From Dyadobacter fanqingshengii (GTDB lineage: Bacteria; Bacteroidota; Bacteroidia; Cytophagales; Spirosomataceae): a stretch of DNA of 64,000 nucleotides. The stretch spans positions 992,001 to 1,056,000 of the forward strand of contig NZ_CP098806.1 of the NCBI RefSeq assembly GCF_023822005.2. Reading direction: 5' to 3'. Below are positions 10,136 to 18,691 of this stretch, in pieces. A program made the position numbers and the translations under genes. The notes under the pieces were generated by a model. The model saw only the letters and a list, made by a program, of their open reading frames with translations. It made no database searches and was not told where the DNA came from. Position 1 is the first letter of the stretch, and every line of letters begins with the position of its first letter.

Positions 10136-10174
10136 GAGTCGAAGGTGCTCGCAACACGTTCGGCTCTTTTTTTT
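10136..10174. other. Hairpin with T-tract in the FecR-SusC gap
   Basis: GAGTCGAA (10136-10143) pairs, with one mismatch, with TTCGGCTC (10159-10166), which is followed on the plus strand by eight T. Read on the plus strand it looks like an intrinsic terminator, but no plus-strand gene precedes it. On the minus strand it lies in the leader of the SusC mRNA and could act as an attenuator or processing site. Confidence 0.4.
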
Positions 10175-10204
10175 GGAAATTCTAATTCATATTCATCTTT
10201 GGGT

Positions 10205-11242
10205 TTAGTTAGTGACTGCGCAGCCTTTTCCACTGATCAAAATCCGGGTGCCCCTGACTTCATAACTCGCATTCACCGAATTGCATAGCAGGTCCAGTTT
10301 TGTAAAAAGAGGCTGTTTGGTAATGTTTCCGCTGAAAAGGCAACCGGTAAAGGTTTCATCTTCCAAAATGATTTCGATGCCGTAAGTTTCTTCCAGTTTT
10401 CCAATAACCTCACTGAACGGATTGTCCTGGAAATCAAATGATTCCGCCATCGGTTTTCCCTTTTTCTCTGCCACCACCGGAACCGGATTGGAAACGAGGC
10501 CGGTCTCGAAGGAGCGCGTTTGAGCAGTGTATTTAACCCGCTGATTGGCAGTAAGTATCACACCATCTTTGATTCGGCTCGTTTCGGTTCCGTCTGCCCG
10601 GGCATGTTGTGAAACAGAAACTTTGCCGGTCAGCACCGATACTTCAATAGCACTTTTATCTTCACTGCCATTGACCCAGAAGCTTGTCCCCAGCACTTTG
10701 GTAACCACATCTCCGGTGTGCACAAAAAATGGCCGCTCCGTATCCCGTTGAACCTGAAAAAATGCCTTGCCTTCCAGGTATACTTCGCGCTGGACGCCCG
10801 AAAAAGACGGATCATAGGCAATGCTGCTGTTCGGGGAAAGTTGAATTTGGGAACCATCCGGCAATTTAATGGCTTTTGATTGAGAGGTTTTGCTGGTTTC
10901 CGTCGTCAGATTTTTGTTAATCATGTTGTTGACGGCCGCGTTGGTTAGCAACGCATTTTGGGAAGTTTTGTATTGATATCCTGCCCATCCTAAGGCCAGA
11001 AAAATCACTGCCGCCGCTGCCCATTTCCAGATCAGCATTTGCAAAACGGGTTTTTCTTCTTCTGTTTTGTGCTGTATTGCATTCCAGATCCGCTCTTCAA
11101 TGGCATTATTTTCCTGGCTGCTGCGCTCCGGAATTGCTTCGTCGAGCGTTGCAAACCATTGCTCGACCAATCGTTTTTCCTGATCCGTGCAGTTCCCACT
11201 TCGGTAGCGGCTTAGTAGTGTATAAAAATTTTCCTTGCTCAT
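10205..11242 (-). CDS. FecR family anti-sigma factor
   Basis: 345 residues, normal for Bacteroidota FecR. A cytoplasmic N-terminal segment of about 70 residues binds sigma; one membrane helix lies at about 72-91 (KWAAAAVIFLALGWAGYQY); then the periplasmic FecR domain (IKLPDGSQIQLSPNSSI, REVYLEGKAFFQV, VLGTSFWVN) and a C-terminal DUF4974-type region (FDFQDNPFSEVIGKLEETYG). The family holds an ECF sigma factor inactive until an STN-bearing receptor signals occupancy. It lies between the ECF sigma gene (113 bp upstream) and the STN-type SusC gene, the canonical order. Confidence 0.95.
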   Translation of the reverse strand: MSKENFYTLLSRYRSGNCTDQEKRLVEQWFATLDEAIPERSSQENNAIEERIWNAIQHKTEEEKPVLQMLIWKWAAAAVIFLALGWAGYQYKTSQNALLTNAAVNNMINKNLTTETSKTSQSKAIKLPDGSQIQLSPNSSIAYDPSFSGVQREVYLEGKAFFQVQRDTERPFFVHTGDVVTKVLGTSFWVNGSEDKSAIEVSVLTGKVSVSQHARADGTETSRIKDGVILTANQRVKYTAQTRSFETGLVSNPVPVVAEKKGKPMAESFDFQDNPFSEVIGKLEETYGIEIILEDETFTGCLFSGNITKQPLFTKLDLLCNSVNASYEVRGTRILISGKGCAVTN

Positions 11243-11355
11243 GTTCGATTTAAGTGCCCCTTTTTACTAAGACCAAAAAAGACAGGCTCACCGCAAATGA
11301 GAATAAAAAATCATGGAAAGTTTATACTAATAGGGCAATTGAGTGGACTTAATCT

Positions 11356-11919
11356 TCAAAATGTAATACTGGAAATGAATGCGAGTAGGAGTGTCGTGCT
11401 GTTTCGGAGCAGCACTTTGAGTTGGCGGAGCGCCTGGGTGATGTGATATTCTACGGTGCGTTCAGGAATGTGCAGCTTTGCGGCGATTTCCCGGGCAGAC
11501 TTCCCTTCAAACCGGTTCAGAAGGAAAATGTCGTGTGTTTTTTGGGGTAACTGACCCATGGCGCCTTGTAATGCGGCTTCCAGTTCTTCCAGAAATAAAG
11601 GATAATCGGGAGCCACGGTGTCATTGGCTGTGTCCAGGTCGGCAAAAACTTTTTGCTTATAATAATTGATCACCTTATTCCGCACAGAAACGAACAAGTA
11701 GCTTTGTACATTAAAAACATGGAGCTCTTTGCGCTTTTCCCAGATGTTGACAAATAAGTCCTGCACAATTTCCTCTGCGACATCTTTATCGTGCGTTTTG
11801 CAAAGCGCAAAATCATACAATCGCTGCCAGTATTCCCTGTAAAGTGCCTCGAAATCGTTTTTGTGAAGGATTATCGGACGAGGAGTCAGTTCGGCACTAT
11901 GTAGAGAATCGGAATCCAA
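11356..11919 (-). CDS. ECF RNA polymerase sigma-70 factor
   Basis: 187 residues. Region 2 is seen in EALYREYWQRLYDFA and VAEEIVQDLFVNIWEKR, followed by SYLFVSVRNKVINYY; region 4 is the helix-turn-helix GKSAREIAAKLHIPERTVE. This is the Bacteroidota family of sigma factors paired with FecR. No in-frame ATG precedes region 2, so the start is a TTG at 11919 or another non-ATG codon further up, which is open to about 12000. Expected role: transcription of the downstream SusC/SusD operon once FecR releases it. The hybrid sensor kinase gene runs divergently 197 bp away. Confidence 0.92.
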   Translation of the reverse strand: MDSDSLHSAELTPRPIILHKNDFEALYREYWQRLYDFALCKTHDKDVAEEIVQDLFVNIWEKRKELHVFNVQSYLFVSVRNKVINYYKQKVFADLDTANDTVAPDYPLFLEELEAALQGAMGQLPQKTHDIFLLNRFEGKSAREIAAKLHIPERTVEYHITQALRQLKVLLRNSTTLLLAFISSITF

Positions 11920-12116
11920 TGGGTTATGTAACGTGTTAATGAACGTAACGATAGAAAAAGCTAGGAGGGTAAGCCTTTTTACTTGTTCATCCCGCCGCTC
12001 TTTGCCCCGTTAACTAAATTACCCGGCACAACCGCCCTATTTACATTGCACAAACTTCCGAAAAGCGATATTTTTAGCGTCTTTAACTTGCTATAAATCA
12101 ACTTAATGTTGGTTAT

Positions 12117-15100
12117 ATGAAAAAAATCTTCCTGCTTTTTGCTTTGGCACTGGGCCTGAATGTGTCAGCGCAAAAACCGGATTCCCCGCTTGCCCGGATC
12201 TGGCAGCAGAGTCTTCCTTTTATTACCAACTATTCAACAGACGATTACAAAGCTGCTTTTCAAAACTGGGCGCTGGTGCAGGGCGATAATGGCATTATGT
12301 ATGCGGCCAATAATTCGGGCGTACTCGAATTTGACGGCAGGTCCTGGCAGCTGATCCCCACTTCCGAAGGCAATCCGGTCCGTTCGCTGGCCAAGGACAC
12401 AAATGGCCGCGTTTATGTGGGCGGATCGGGCGAGGTGGGTTATCTGGCTGCAAATGGCCAAAACAAAATGATTTTCCACTCCCTCAAAAACAAGCTCAGC
12501 CGCGCAGACTGGAATTTCGGGAACGTCTGGTTCACATTTGCCGACAAAGGCTCCGTGTATTTTATTTGCGATCTCCACATTCTGGAACTGGTTAACGGGA
12601 AGTTTAAAGTTTGGAAAAGCAACTTTGGCGCGCTTGGTTTTGCGTGGATGGTCGATGGCAAATTGTACGTGAGCACGAGTGAGCAGGGTTTATTGAAGAA
12701 AGAAAAGGATTCGCTCAAACTGATCGAAGGCGGTGCTGCATTTAAAGGAATGGGGCTTACCGGCTTGCTGCCTTATGAAGGAAATAAAATGCTGGCGGTA
12801 GGGCTTAGCAAGGAGTTTTTTATTTACGACGGCTCAAAATTGGAACCGTTTATCCAAAACGGGCATAGGGTGCGGATCCAGGACGCTGTATATCATGGTT
12901 TACGACTCAGCAATGGCGATTATGCGCTGGCTACCACAGGCTCGGGGTTTTATGTAATGGACCGGAACGGGATAATCCGGAATAACATTGGCCGCAAGGA
13001 GGGTTTGCCGAGCGATGCGGTTTATTCGGTTTTTGAGGACGCAGAAGGGGATGTTTGGCTGGCAACGGACAATGGGATCAGTCGTCTTGAAATTAATTCT
13101 CCGCTCCGGGTTTTGAATGAAAATTACGGCCTGGATGAAAACCCCATGGATATCGAGGTTTTCAATAATAAGCTTTTTACTACGAACAGCAAAGGGATTT
13201 TTGAGCTGAACAGCGTTTCTTCACAAGGTATTTTCAAACCATATTTCAAAAAAATTGACGGGATTGATAACTTGACAATGCATTGTCAGGCCTTTGGTAA
13301 TGAGCTTATTGTGTCCAATTATGACGGTGTTTTTGTATTAGATCAAAATGGAAACCGGTCACAAATAGCCAAAGAGAATGTAGTGCGTGTGGAGGAAGCG
13401 CGATCAGCGCAAATGCCCTCACATTTAATGGTGGGCCTGGAAGGGAACGGACTTACGGAGCTGCTTTTTTCGAATGGAAAATGGGTGCAGGGCGGCCGCC
13501 GCGATAACATGCAGTTTTATTCAGAAAGCTTTACGCGCGCCGCTGACGGAACGATTTTTATAAACAGCCGACGAAACGGGATCTACGAAATAGACTGGCA
13601 AACGCCCGGACATTCGCTACGCGACCCATTTAAACTCATTCACCACGGCCCCGAAAATGGACTGTCATCCAATAAAATCCGCTGGCTCGAAAGGGTAGGG
13701 AATACGGTCTTCGCTTCCACTGACGAGGCAATGCATCGATTTAATCCCTCTAAACGCGTTTTTGAGGTCGATTCACTGCTTACTGCGGGCGTAGCGCCCT
13801 ACAAAGGTGGCTGGATCAACGAGATCGTTGCGGGCCGGGACGGCACAATGTGGTTTACACTTTATCATCATTATCAAAGCCACGTTTTTGAATATGCACA
13901 AAACGGATTGCGCCGGTTACCCGTTTCCGGAAGGCTTTCCGACGCGCTTATTTCCAAAGTGCATGATAACGGGGACGGATTTATGCTTTTCGGCTCCAAC
14001 AAGTGGATTGTTCTTTTTGATAAAAACATTAAAAGGGTCGCTTCAAAGACATTAAAAACCTTAATCCGCCAGATTTCGATCAATAAGGATTCTTTGATCA
14101 GTTTTCGCAATGTGCAATCGCCTCCTGAAATTGCATATGGGCATCAGGGGCTGCGCTTCCAGTTTGCCTTGCCGAGCTATGACCTTTCTGCAAAAAATGA
14201 ATTCCAATATTTGCTCGAAGGCTTTCACGATAACTGGTCGGCCTGGTCGGGCGAATCGTTTGTAGATTTTACTAATTTACCGGAAGGCAATTACGTGTTT
14301 CGTGTGCGCGGGAGAGACGTATATGGACAGGCGGGTGCGGAAGACAGCCTCGCATTTACCATTCTTCCGCCCTGGTATCGCACCTGGTGGGCATTTGCAA
14401 TGTATGCGCTGCTGCTGGGCGGGCTGGCGGCTGTGTTGGTCCGGGTCCGGGAAAGAAAATTGCAAAAGGAAAACCTGGCCTTGGAAAATACGGTCCGTGA
14501 ACGCACGGAGAAGATCATGCAGCAAACAGAAGAGCTGAAAGAAATGGACCGCATGAAATCCCGTTTTTTTGCCAGCATTTCGCATGAATTCCGCACACCA
14601 TTAACACTGATCCTGGCCCCGCTGGAAGAAGAATTAAGTCAAAAACCACCAGCCGAACAAAGCAGGCTGCTTATGATGAAGCGTTATGCCAACCGCCTGC
14701 TGGAACTGGTGAACCAACTTCTGAACTTGTCCAAGCTGGAAGCCGGTAAAATGGAATTGCAGGTCCAGAAAGGAGATTTATATCAATTCCTGAACATTCT
14801 GTCATCCTCTTTCGACTCACTTGCGCAGCATAAGGGGATTGTGTTTGAAAAGAACATTGCATTGCCCGTAGCAGCATTCTGGTTTGATCCTGATAAACTG
14901 GAAAAAATTATCATTAACCTGCTTTCTAACGCATTCAAATTTACACCTGAGGGCGGTTATGTGACATTTGCCGCTAGTATTGAAGAAAATGCCAGTGAGC
15001 AAGTTCTTCACATTGTTGTGTCCGACACTGGAAAAGGCATTGGGCAGGACGAGCAGGAACAGGTTTTTGAATCGTTTTACCAGGCGCGGCAAACTGTGGA

Positions 15101-16136
15101 AAATCAGGATGGAGGCACGGGTCTGGGATTAGCGCTCGTCAGGGAACTGGTGCGGCTGCACAAGGGAAGCATTGAATTGCAGAGTGAGCTGGGCAAAGGT
15201 TCCGTTTTTTCAATTGAAATACCCATTGATAAAGAAGCATATGAAGCGGGTCAGCGCATGGAAACGCAATCCGGCGAATATGAAATGCTGACAGCACAGC
15301 CGATTTCCGATGCCGCGATCAAAACTGCATCCAAACAAGCCGAACGGGAAAACCATGTCGACGAGATCCGTGAAACGGTGTTGATTGTGGAGGATAATGC
15401 GGAGCTGAGGGATTATATGGCGTCGCTGCTCGAAAGCGATTACACTGTTTTTAAGGCGCCGGACGGGGTGGAAGGGCTTGCTTGTGCGCGTAAAGTGCTG
15501 CCGAGTTTGATTATCAGCGATTTAATGATGCCTAGAATGAATGGTATGGAACTCACCGCCCACATTAAATTCGACGAGCGCACCAGCCACATTCCGGTGA
15601 TCTTACTAACGGCAAAGAGCGCCCAGGAGTCACGGATCGATGGATTGAAAACCGGTGCGGACGATTATCTGACCAAACCATTTTCCGTTGAAGAGTTGAA
15701 GATCCGTGTCAAAAATCTGATCGAGCTCAGAAAAAAACTTGCAGAGCGTTATCGCGAACGCATTCGTGTGCATGTGACAGCGCAGGAGGAAATGTCGCTC
15801 GATGATAAATTTTTGATGCGGGCCAAAGAGGCCGTGGAAGCGAATATGGAAGACGTGCTTTTCTCGGTTGAAAAAATGGCCGGGGAAATGAACCTGAGCC
15901 GCACGCAGCTGCTAAGGAAGCTGAAAGCCCTCACCGGATTCGCCCCTAACGACTTCATCCGGGACTTGCGCTTGCAGAAGGCTGCGGAAATGATCCGGCA
16001 GAAAGCGGATACGATCACGCAGATCGGTTATGCCGTTGGTTTTAATGATCAATCGTATTTCAGCAAGAGCTTTAAAAAGGAATTTGGAGAAACCCCCACC
16101 GAATTTTCCGCGAGAATTTCGCAAAATGACGCATAA
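12117..16136 (+). CDS. Hybrid two-component sensor kinase/response regulator (HTCS, propeller type)
   Basis: 1339 residues combining sensor and regulator. Sec signal (ends NVSAQ); periplasmic two-component propeller repeats about 30-660; Y_Y_Y domain about 665-755; membrane helix about 760-780; HisKA with His823 in SISHEFRTPL; HATPase with NLLSNAFKF and GTGLGLAL; receiver domain starting VLIVEDN with phospho-acceptor Asp1135 in SDLMMP; then an AraC-type HTH at the C-terminus (MNLSRTQLLRKLKALTGF, IGYAVGFNDQSYFSKSF). All catalytic residues look intact. In Bacteroidota such proteins sense oligosaccharides and switch on SusC/SusD loci. It is divergent from the sigma/FecR/SusCD group, a possible second layer of control; its true target is unknown. 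Confidence 0.96.
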   Translation: MKKIFLLFALALGLNVSAQKPDSPLARIWQQSLPFITNYSTDDYKAAFQNWALVQGDNGIMYAANNSGVLEFDGRSWQLIPTSEGNPVRSLAKDTNGRVYVGGSGEVGYLAANGQNKMIFHSLKNKLSRADWNFGNVWFTFADKGSVYFICDLHILELVNGKFKVWKSNFGALGFAWMVDGKLYVSTSEQGLLKKEKDSLKLIEGGAAFKGMGLTGLLPYEGNKMLAVGLSKEFFIYDGSKLEPFIQNGHRVRIQDAVYHGLRLSNGDYALATTGSGFYVMDRNGIIRNNIGRKEGLPSDAVYSVFEDAEGDVWLATDNGISRLEINSPLRVLNENYGLDENPMDIEVFNNKLFTTNSKGIFELNSVSSQGIFKPYFKKIDGIDNLTMHCQAFGNELIVSNYDGVFVLDQNGNRSQIAKENVVRVEEARSAQMPSHLMVGLEGNGLTELLFSNGKWVQGGRRDNMQFYSESFTRAADGTIFINSRRNGIYEIDWQTPGHSLRDPFKLIHHGPENGLSSNKIRWLERVGNTVFASTDEAMHRFNPSKRVFEVDSLLTAGVAPYKGGWINEIVAGRDGTMWFTLYHHYQSHVFEYAQNGLRRLPVSGRLSDALISKVHDNGDGFMLFGSNKWIVLFDKNIKRVASKTLKTLIRQISINKDSLISFRNVQSPPEIAYGHQGLRFQFALPSYDLSAKNEFQYLLEGFHDNWSAWSGESFVDFTNLPEGNYVFRVRGRDVYGQAGAEDSLAFTILPPWYRTWWAFAMYALLLGGLAAVLVRVRERKLQKENLALENTVRERTEKIMQQTEELKEMDRMKSRFFASISHEFRTPLTLILAPLEEELSQKPPAEQSRLLMMKRYANRLLELVNQLLNLSKLEAGKMELQVQKGDLYQFLNILSSSFDSLAQHKGIVFEKNIALPVAAFWFDPDKLEKIIINLLSNAFKFTPEGGYVTFAASIEENASEQVLHIVVSDTGKGIGQDEQEQVFESFYQARQTVENQDGGTGLGLALVRELVRLHKGSIELQSELGKGSVFSIEIPIDKEAYEAGQRMETQSGEYEMLTAQPISDAAIKTASKQAERENHVDEIRETVLIVEDNAELRDYMASLLESDYTVFKAPDGVEGLACARKVLPSLIISDLMMPRMNGMELTAHIKFDERTSHIPVILLTAKSAQESRIDGLKTGADDYLTKPFSVEELKIRVKNLIELRKKLAERYRERIRVHVTAQEEMSLDDKFLMRAKEAVEANMEDVLFSVEKMAGEMNLSRTQLLRKLKALTGFAPNDFIRDLRLQKAAEMIRQKADTITQIGYAVGFNDQSYFSKSFKKEFGETPTEFSARISQNDA

Positions 16137-16219
16137 TTACCTGGATATGCTTCCGGATTACAAGTGTCAGAGACTCAACTCGTGGCAACTTTGCAGCCTC
16201 AAACAAACAAATTTTAGCT

Positions 16220-16426
16220 ATGAAAAATTTTCAATTCATGACAGTACTGCTTGCGTTCTTACTTTCCTTATTGTTTTATGAAAGCACTGCGCAAAAGAAC
16301 CTGGCCTATGCAGGTCAAACCTATGTTCAACATGATGCGCCTACAACGGTTGCTTCATTACATATTGCCAATGAAACACGTGAGATCATGGTGAATGGAA
16401 CACCATATTTCGCGATTAACAAGTAA
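16220..16426 (+). CDS. Small secreted protein, unknown
   Basis: 68 residues from ATG 16220. A clear Sec signal (MKNFQFMTVLLAFLLSLLF, then YESTAQ) leaves about 43 mature residues without cysteines; the sequence VNGTPYFAIN lies near the end. I recognise no family. It starts 83 bp after the hybrid sensor gene and ends 32 bp before the methyltransferase start, all on the plus strand, so co-transcription is possible. The well-formed signal peptide argues for a real gene, but the short length leaves doubt. Confidence 0.6.
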   Translation: MKNFQFMTVLLAFLLSLLFYESTAQKNLAYAGQTYVQHDAPTTVASLHIANETREIMVNGTPYFAINK

Positions 16427-16458
16427 TAATAATTTCAAATCAGTATCTATTAAACAAA

Positions 16459-17283
16459 ATGAAAAATAAAATGAATGCAAACAAAGCACTTTGGGAAAAG
16501 GGTGATTTCACCCGTCTGGCAGCAACAATGCGTGAAAGCGGTTCTGCACTGGTAGCGAAATTGGGAATCACAAAAGGTCTGAAAGTCCTGGACCTCGGCT
16601 GTGGTGACGGCACCACGGCCATACCCGCCGCCAAACTCGGCGCGAATGTTGAAGGCGTAGACATTGCCAGGAACCTTGTCGAAGCCGGCAACGCCCGCGT
16701 AAAGGCAGAGGGATTAACCAACATCACATTCCGCGAGGGCGACGCCATCAACCTGAACGACATTCCGGACGCGAATTTTGATCTGGTAGTGAGCATTTTC
16801 GGAGCCATGTTTGCACCTCAGCCACTTGATGTGGCCAAAGAAATGTTCCGTGTGACACGCCCTGGCGGAAGGATCGTAATGGGCAACTGGATACCAGGCG
16901 ACCCTACGCTGGTTGCGCAAATCCTGAAAGTAAGTTCCGCTTATACTCCCGCGCCGCCCGAAGGTTTCGTGAGTCCGATGCTCTGGGGCGTGGAAAGCAA
17001 TGTGATAGAACGGTTCGTTGCCGCCGGCGCGCAGAAAGAAAGCATTTCATTCGAAAGGGAAACATTCACCTTTCAGGCACCTTTCTCACCCACTGTTTTT
17101 CTGGATACATTCCGAAAATACTACGGACCCACGATGAATGCATTTGAAGCCGCAGAAAAAAATGGAAAGGAAGCCGATTTGCAGCGTGAGTTAGAGGCTT
17201 TGTTCGAAAGTCAGAACCAGAGTTCAGACAAAAACACAACCTCCATCCCCGCCACATTCCTGAAAGTGACGGTTCTTAAATAA
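16459..17283 (+). CDS. Class I SAM-dependent methyltransferase (UbiE/Methyltransf_11 type)
   Basis: 274 residues; ATG 16471 is an equally plausible start. SAM-binding motif I is VLDLGCGDGTT at residues 43-53, the acidic ribose contact follows in EGVDIARNLVEAG, and a later motif reads MFRVTRPGGRIVMGNW. The fold is Rossmann-like and soluble. Close family members methylate small molecules, and the substrate cannot be deduced. The gene is followed by a strong terminator (17297-17345), so it ends the hybrid-sensor/small-peptide run if these are co-transcribed. Confidence 0.88.
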   Translation: MKNKMNANKALWEKGDFTRLAATMRESGSALVAKLGITKGLKVLDLGCGDGTTAIPAAKLGANVEGVDIARNLVEAGNARVKAEGLTNITFREGDAINLNDIPDANFDLVVSIFGAMFAPQPLDVAKEMFRVTRPGGRIVMGNWIPGDPTLVAQILKVSSAYTPAPPEGFVSPMLWGVESNVIERFVAAGAQKESISFERETFTFQAPFSPTVFLDTFRKYYGPTMNAFEAAEKNGKEADLQRELEALFESQNQSSDKNTTSIPATFLKVTVLK

Positions 17284-17296
17284 AAAGTACAATGTT

Positions 17297-17345
17297 AAAA
17301 GGCCTGCTATCATGATGCGCAAGCGTTGTGATGAGCAGGCCTTTT
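17297..17345 (+). terminator. Intrinsic terminator after the methyltransferase gene
   Basis: Perfect 12-bp inverted repeat AAAAGGCCTGCT (17297-17308) / AGCAGGCCTTTT (17334-17345), with the T-run at the 3' side. Confidence 0.88.
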
Positions 17346-17360
17346 GTTTGAAGAAGCAAA

Positions 17361-17459
17361 TCATCCCCAAAATTGATGATACACGCTTCCATCATTGCCT
17401 CTTGCGTAAATGGCCCGGTGGGATGGGCCGGCGGATACTGCAACGACCGGTGTCTTAGA
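17361..17459 (-). pseudogene. Relic of a PLL/DUF346-type lectin repeat
   Basis: Read on the minus strand, 32 codons plus a stop (TGA, 17363-17361) give a peptide containing TPVVAVSAGPSHRAIYARG followed by NDGSVYHQFWG. The pattern P-x-V-S-x-GP-x-x-x-x-IYARG-x-DG-x-x-Y/WH resembles one blade of the PLL/DUF346 propeller-lectin repeats. No start codon or preceding blades are present, so this looks like the tail of a lost gene. It lies between the methyltransferase terminator and the LacI-family gene. Confidence 0.45.
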
Positions 17460-17462
17460 AGT

Positions 17463-17495
17463 AATCGCTGAACGGCGGCTTAAAATCGGTGAACG
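17463..17495 (+). promoter_or_regulatory. Direct repeat upstream of the LacI-family gene
   Basis: AATCGCTGAACG (17463-17474) and AATCGGTGAACG (17484-17495) differ at one base and start 21 bp apart, two helical turns. This is the spacing of a dimer binding the same DNA face. It lies 85-117 bp before the start of the LacI-family gene. Function is inferred. Confidence 0.35.
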
Positions 17496-17508
17496 TCTTG
17501 TGTAGGTT

Positions 17509-17535
17509 AACGAAGCGTTTAAACAGGGTTTCGTT
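17509..17535 (+). promoter_or_regulatory. Possible autoregulatory operator of the LacI-family gene
   Basis: Inverted repeat AACGAA (17509-17514) / TTCGTT (17530-17535) flanks a central GTTTAAAC palindrome, 45 bp before ATG 17580. It does not match the operators at 21524 and 21775. Confidence 0.3.
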
Positions 17536-17579
17536 TTAAAAATTGCTAATTTGCATGCGTATTATTCAAGAAGTTGCTC

Positions 17580-18644
17580 ATGAACAAAAAGGAGCCGGAA
17601 GAACTGGTTGGTGTGAAGGAAATTGCACGTCGGGCGAATGTGTCCATCGGAACCGTGGACAGGGCGATCCATAACCGCCCCGGCGTGGCGAAGAAAACCA
17701 GGGAAACCATTTTGCAGATCATAAATGAGCTTGACTATCAGCCTAATCTGCTGGCCAAAAGACTGGCATCGCGGAAAACCCTCCGCATTGCTACGCTCAT
17801 TCCAACGGCCTCCGAAGAAACGAGCTTTTGGCATGCCCCATTACAGGGTATAGAAAAGGCCGGCACGGAGCTCAGCCAACAGGGGATCATCAGCGATCAT
17901 TATTTTTATGATCAGGATTCAATTGGTTCATTCGTTGAAAAAACAGGCATAATACTACAAAGCAAACCCGACGGCATCCTTTTCGCACCTTCCTTCATGG
18001 AAGAGTCCGTAAGTTTCTCCCGCACCTGCAAGCGTCTGGACATCCCTTATGTGTTGATTGACTCCGACTTACCCAATGACGAAAGCATTAACTACACAGG
18101 CCCAAACCTGTTTGATAGCGGTTACCTAAGCGGGCATCTGGCCAGTTACCTGGTTCAGCCTGGGGATGAAATTTTAATTGTCAATATCTCCAAAGAAATT
18201 GATGATCATCACCATCTGTTAAAAAAAGAAGAAGGCTTCCGGGCATATTTTGAAACCCAGGCCACCATTCCTGGCATTCACAAGGTGGATATTCGCAAAA
18301 CGGACCCGGCGTCCATGGATGAGCACCTAGCCAGGGAATTCCACAATGCAGCGCACATCAAAGTAATTTTTGTAACCAATTCCCGTGTCTCAGCAGTAGC
18401 CAGGTTTTTGGAAAAAACAGGGAAAAAAGCGCTGCTGATCGGTTATGACTATATTGATGAGAACCTGGCTTATCTTGAAAAAGGGGTGATCGACTTCCTG
18501 ATCTGCCAGAAACCGGTGGAACAGGCCTATCGCGCAATGCTGACGTTATATCAGCATCTCGCTTATGGCACCGTCCCGCAGAAGAAGGAGTTTATGCCCA
18601 TTGACATCATTACCCGCACAAACTATCACGTTTACCGCAACTGA
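17580..18644 (+). CDS. LacI/GalR family transcriptional regulator
   Basis: 354 residues from ATG 17580; an in-frame TTG at 17574 adds two. N-terminal LacI HTH: VGVKEIARRANVSIGTVDRAI, then hinge region LDYQPNLLAKRLASRK. The effector domain is a periplasmic-binding-protein-like sugar sensor (IATLIPTASEETSFWHAPLQ, SKPDGILFAPS, KALLIGYDYIDEN). Such DNA-binding dimers normally release or bind operators when a sugar-like ligand is present. It is convergent with the propeller/DegT operon and 3 kb from the divergent promoters that carry two LacI-like operators, so it is the natural candidate regulator for that cluster. Confidence 0.93.
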   Translation: MNKKEPEELVGVKEIARRANVSIGTVDRAIHNRPGVAKKTRETILQIINELDYQPNLLAKRLASRKTLRIATLIPTASEETSFWHAPLQGIEKAGTELSQQGIISDHYFYDQDSIGSFVEKTGIILQSKPDGILFAPSFMEESVSFSRTCKRLDIPYVLIDSDLPNDESINYTGPNLFDSGYLSGHLASYLVQPGDEILIVNISKEIDDHHHLLKKEEGFRAYFETQATIPGIHKVDIRKTDPASMDEHLAREFHNAAHIKVIFVTNSRVSAVARFLEKTGKKALLIGYDYIDENLAYLEKGVIDFLICQKPVEQAYRAMLTLYQHLAYGTVPQKKEFMPIDIITRTNYHVYRN

Positions 18645-18691
18645 CCGAGGTTGCGCCAAAGCGTTTCCCTCGACCCGCTGCGGTAAAATTG

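Noticed and set aside
12440..12718. Minus-strand frames inside the hybrid sensor gene
   Set aside because: Overlap the propeller repeats of a convincing 1339-residue gene; no independent support.
17461..17560. Second minus-strand frame (ending TFTDFKPPFSDYF) overlapping the lectin-blade relic
   Set aside because: Only about 26 codons after a stop, no start codon, and it coincides with the direct repeat, so a regulatory explanation is simpler.
18636..18655. CGCAAC/GTTGCG inverted repeat at the LacI-family stop codon
   Set aside because: Only 6-bp arms with no T-tract; too weak to call a terminator for the convergent genes.
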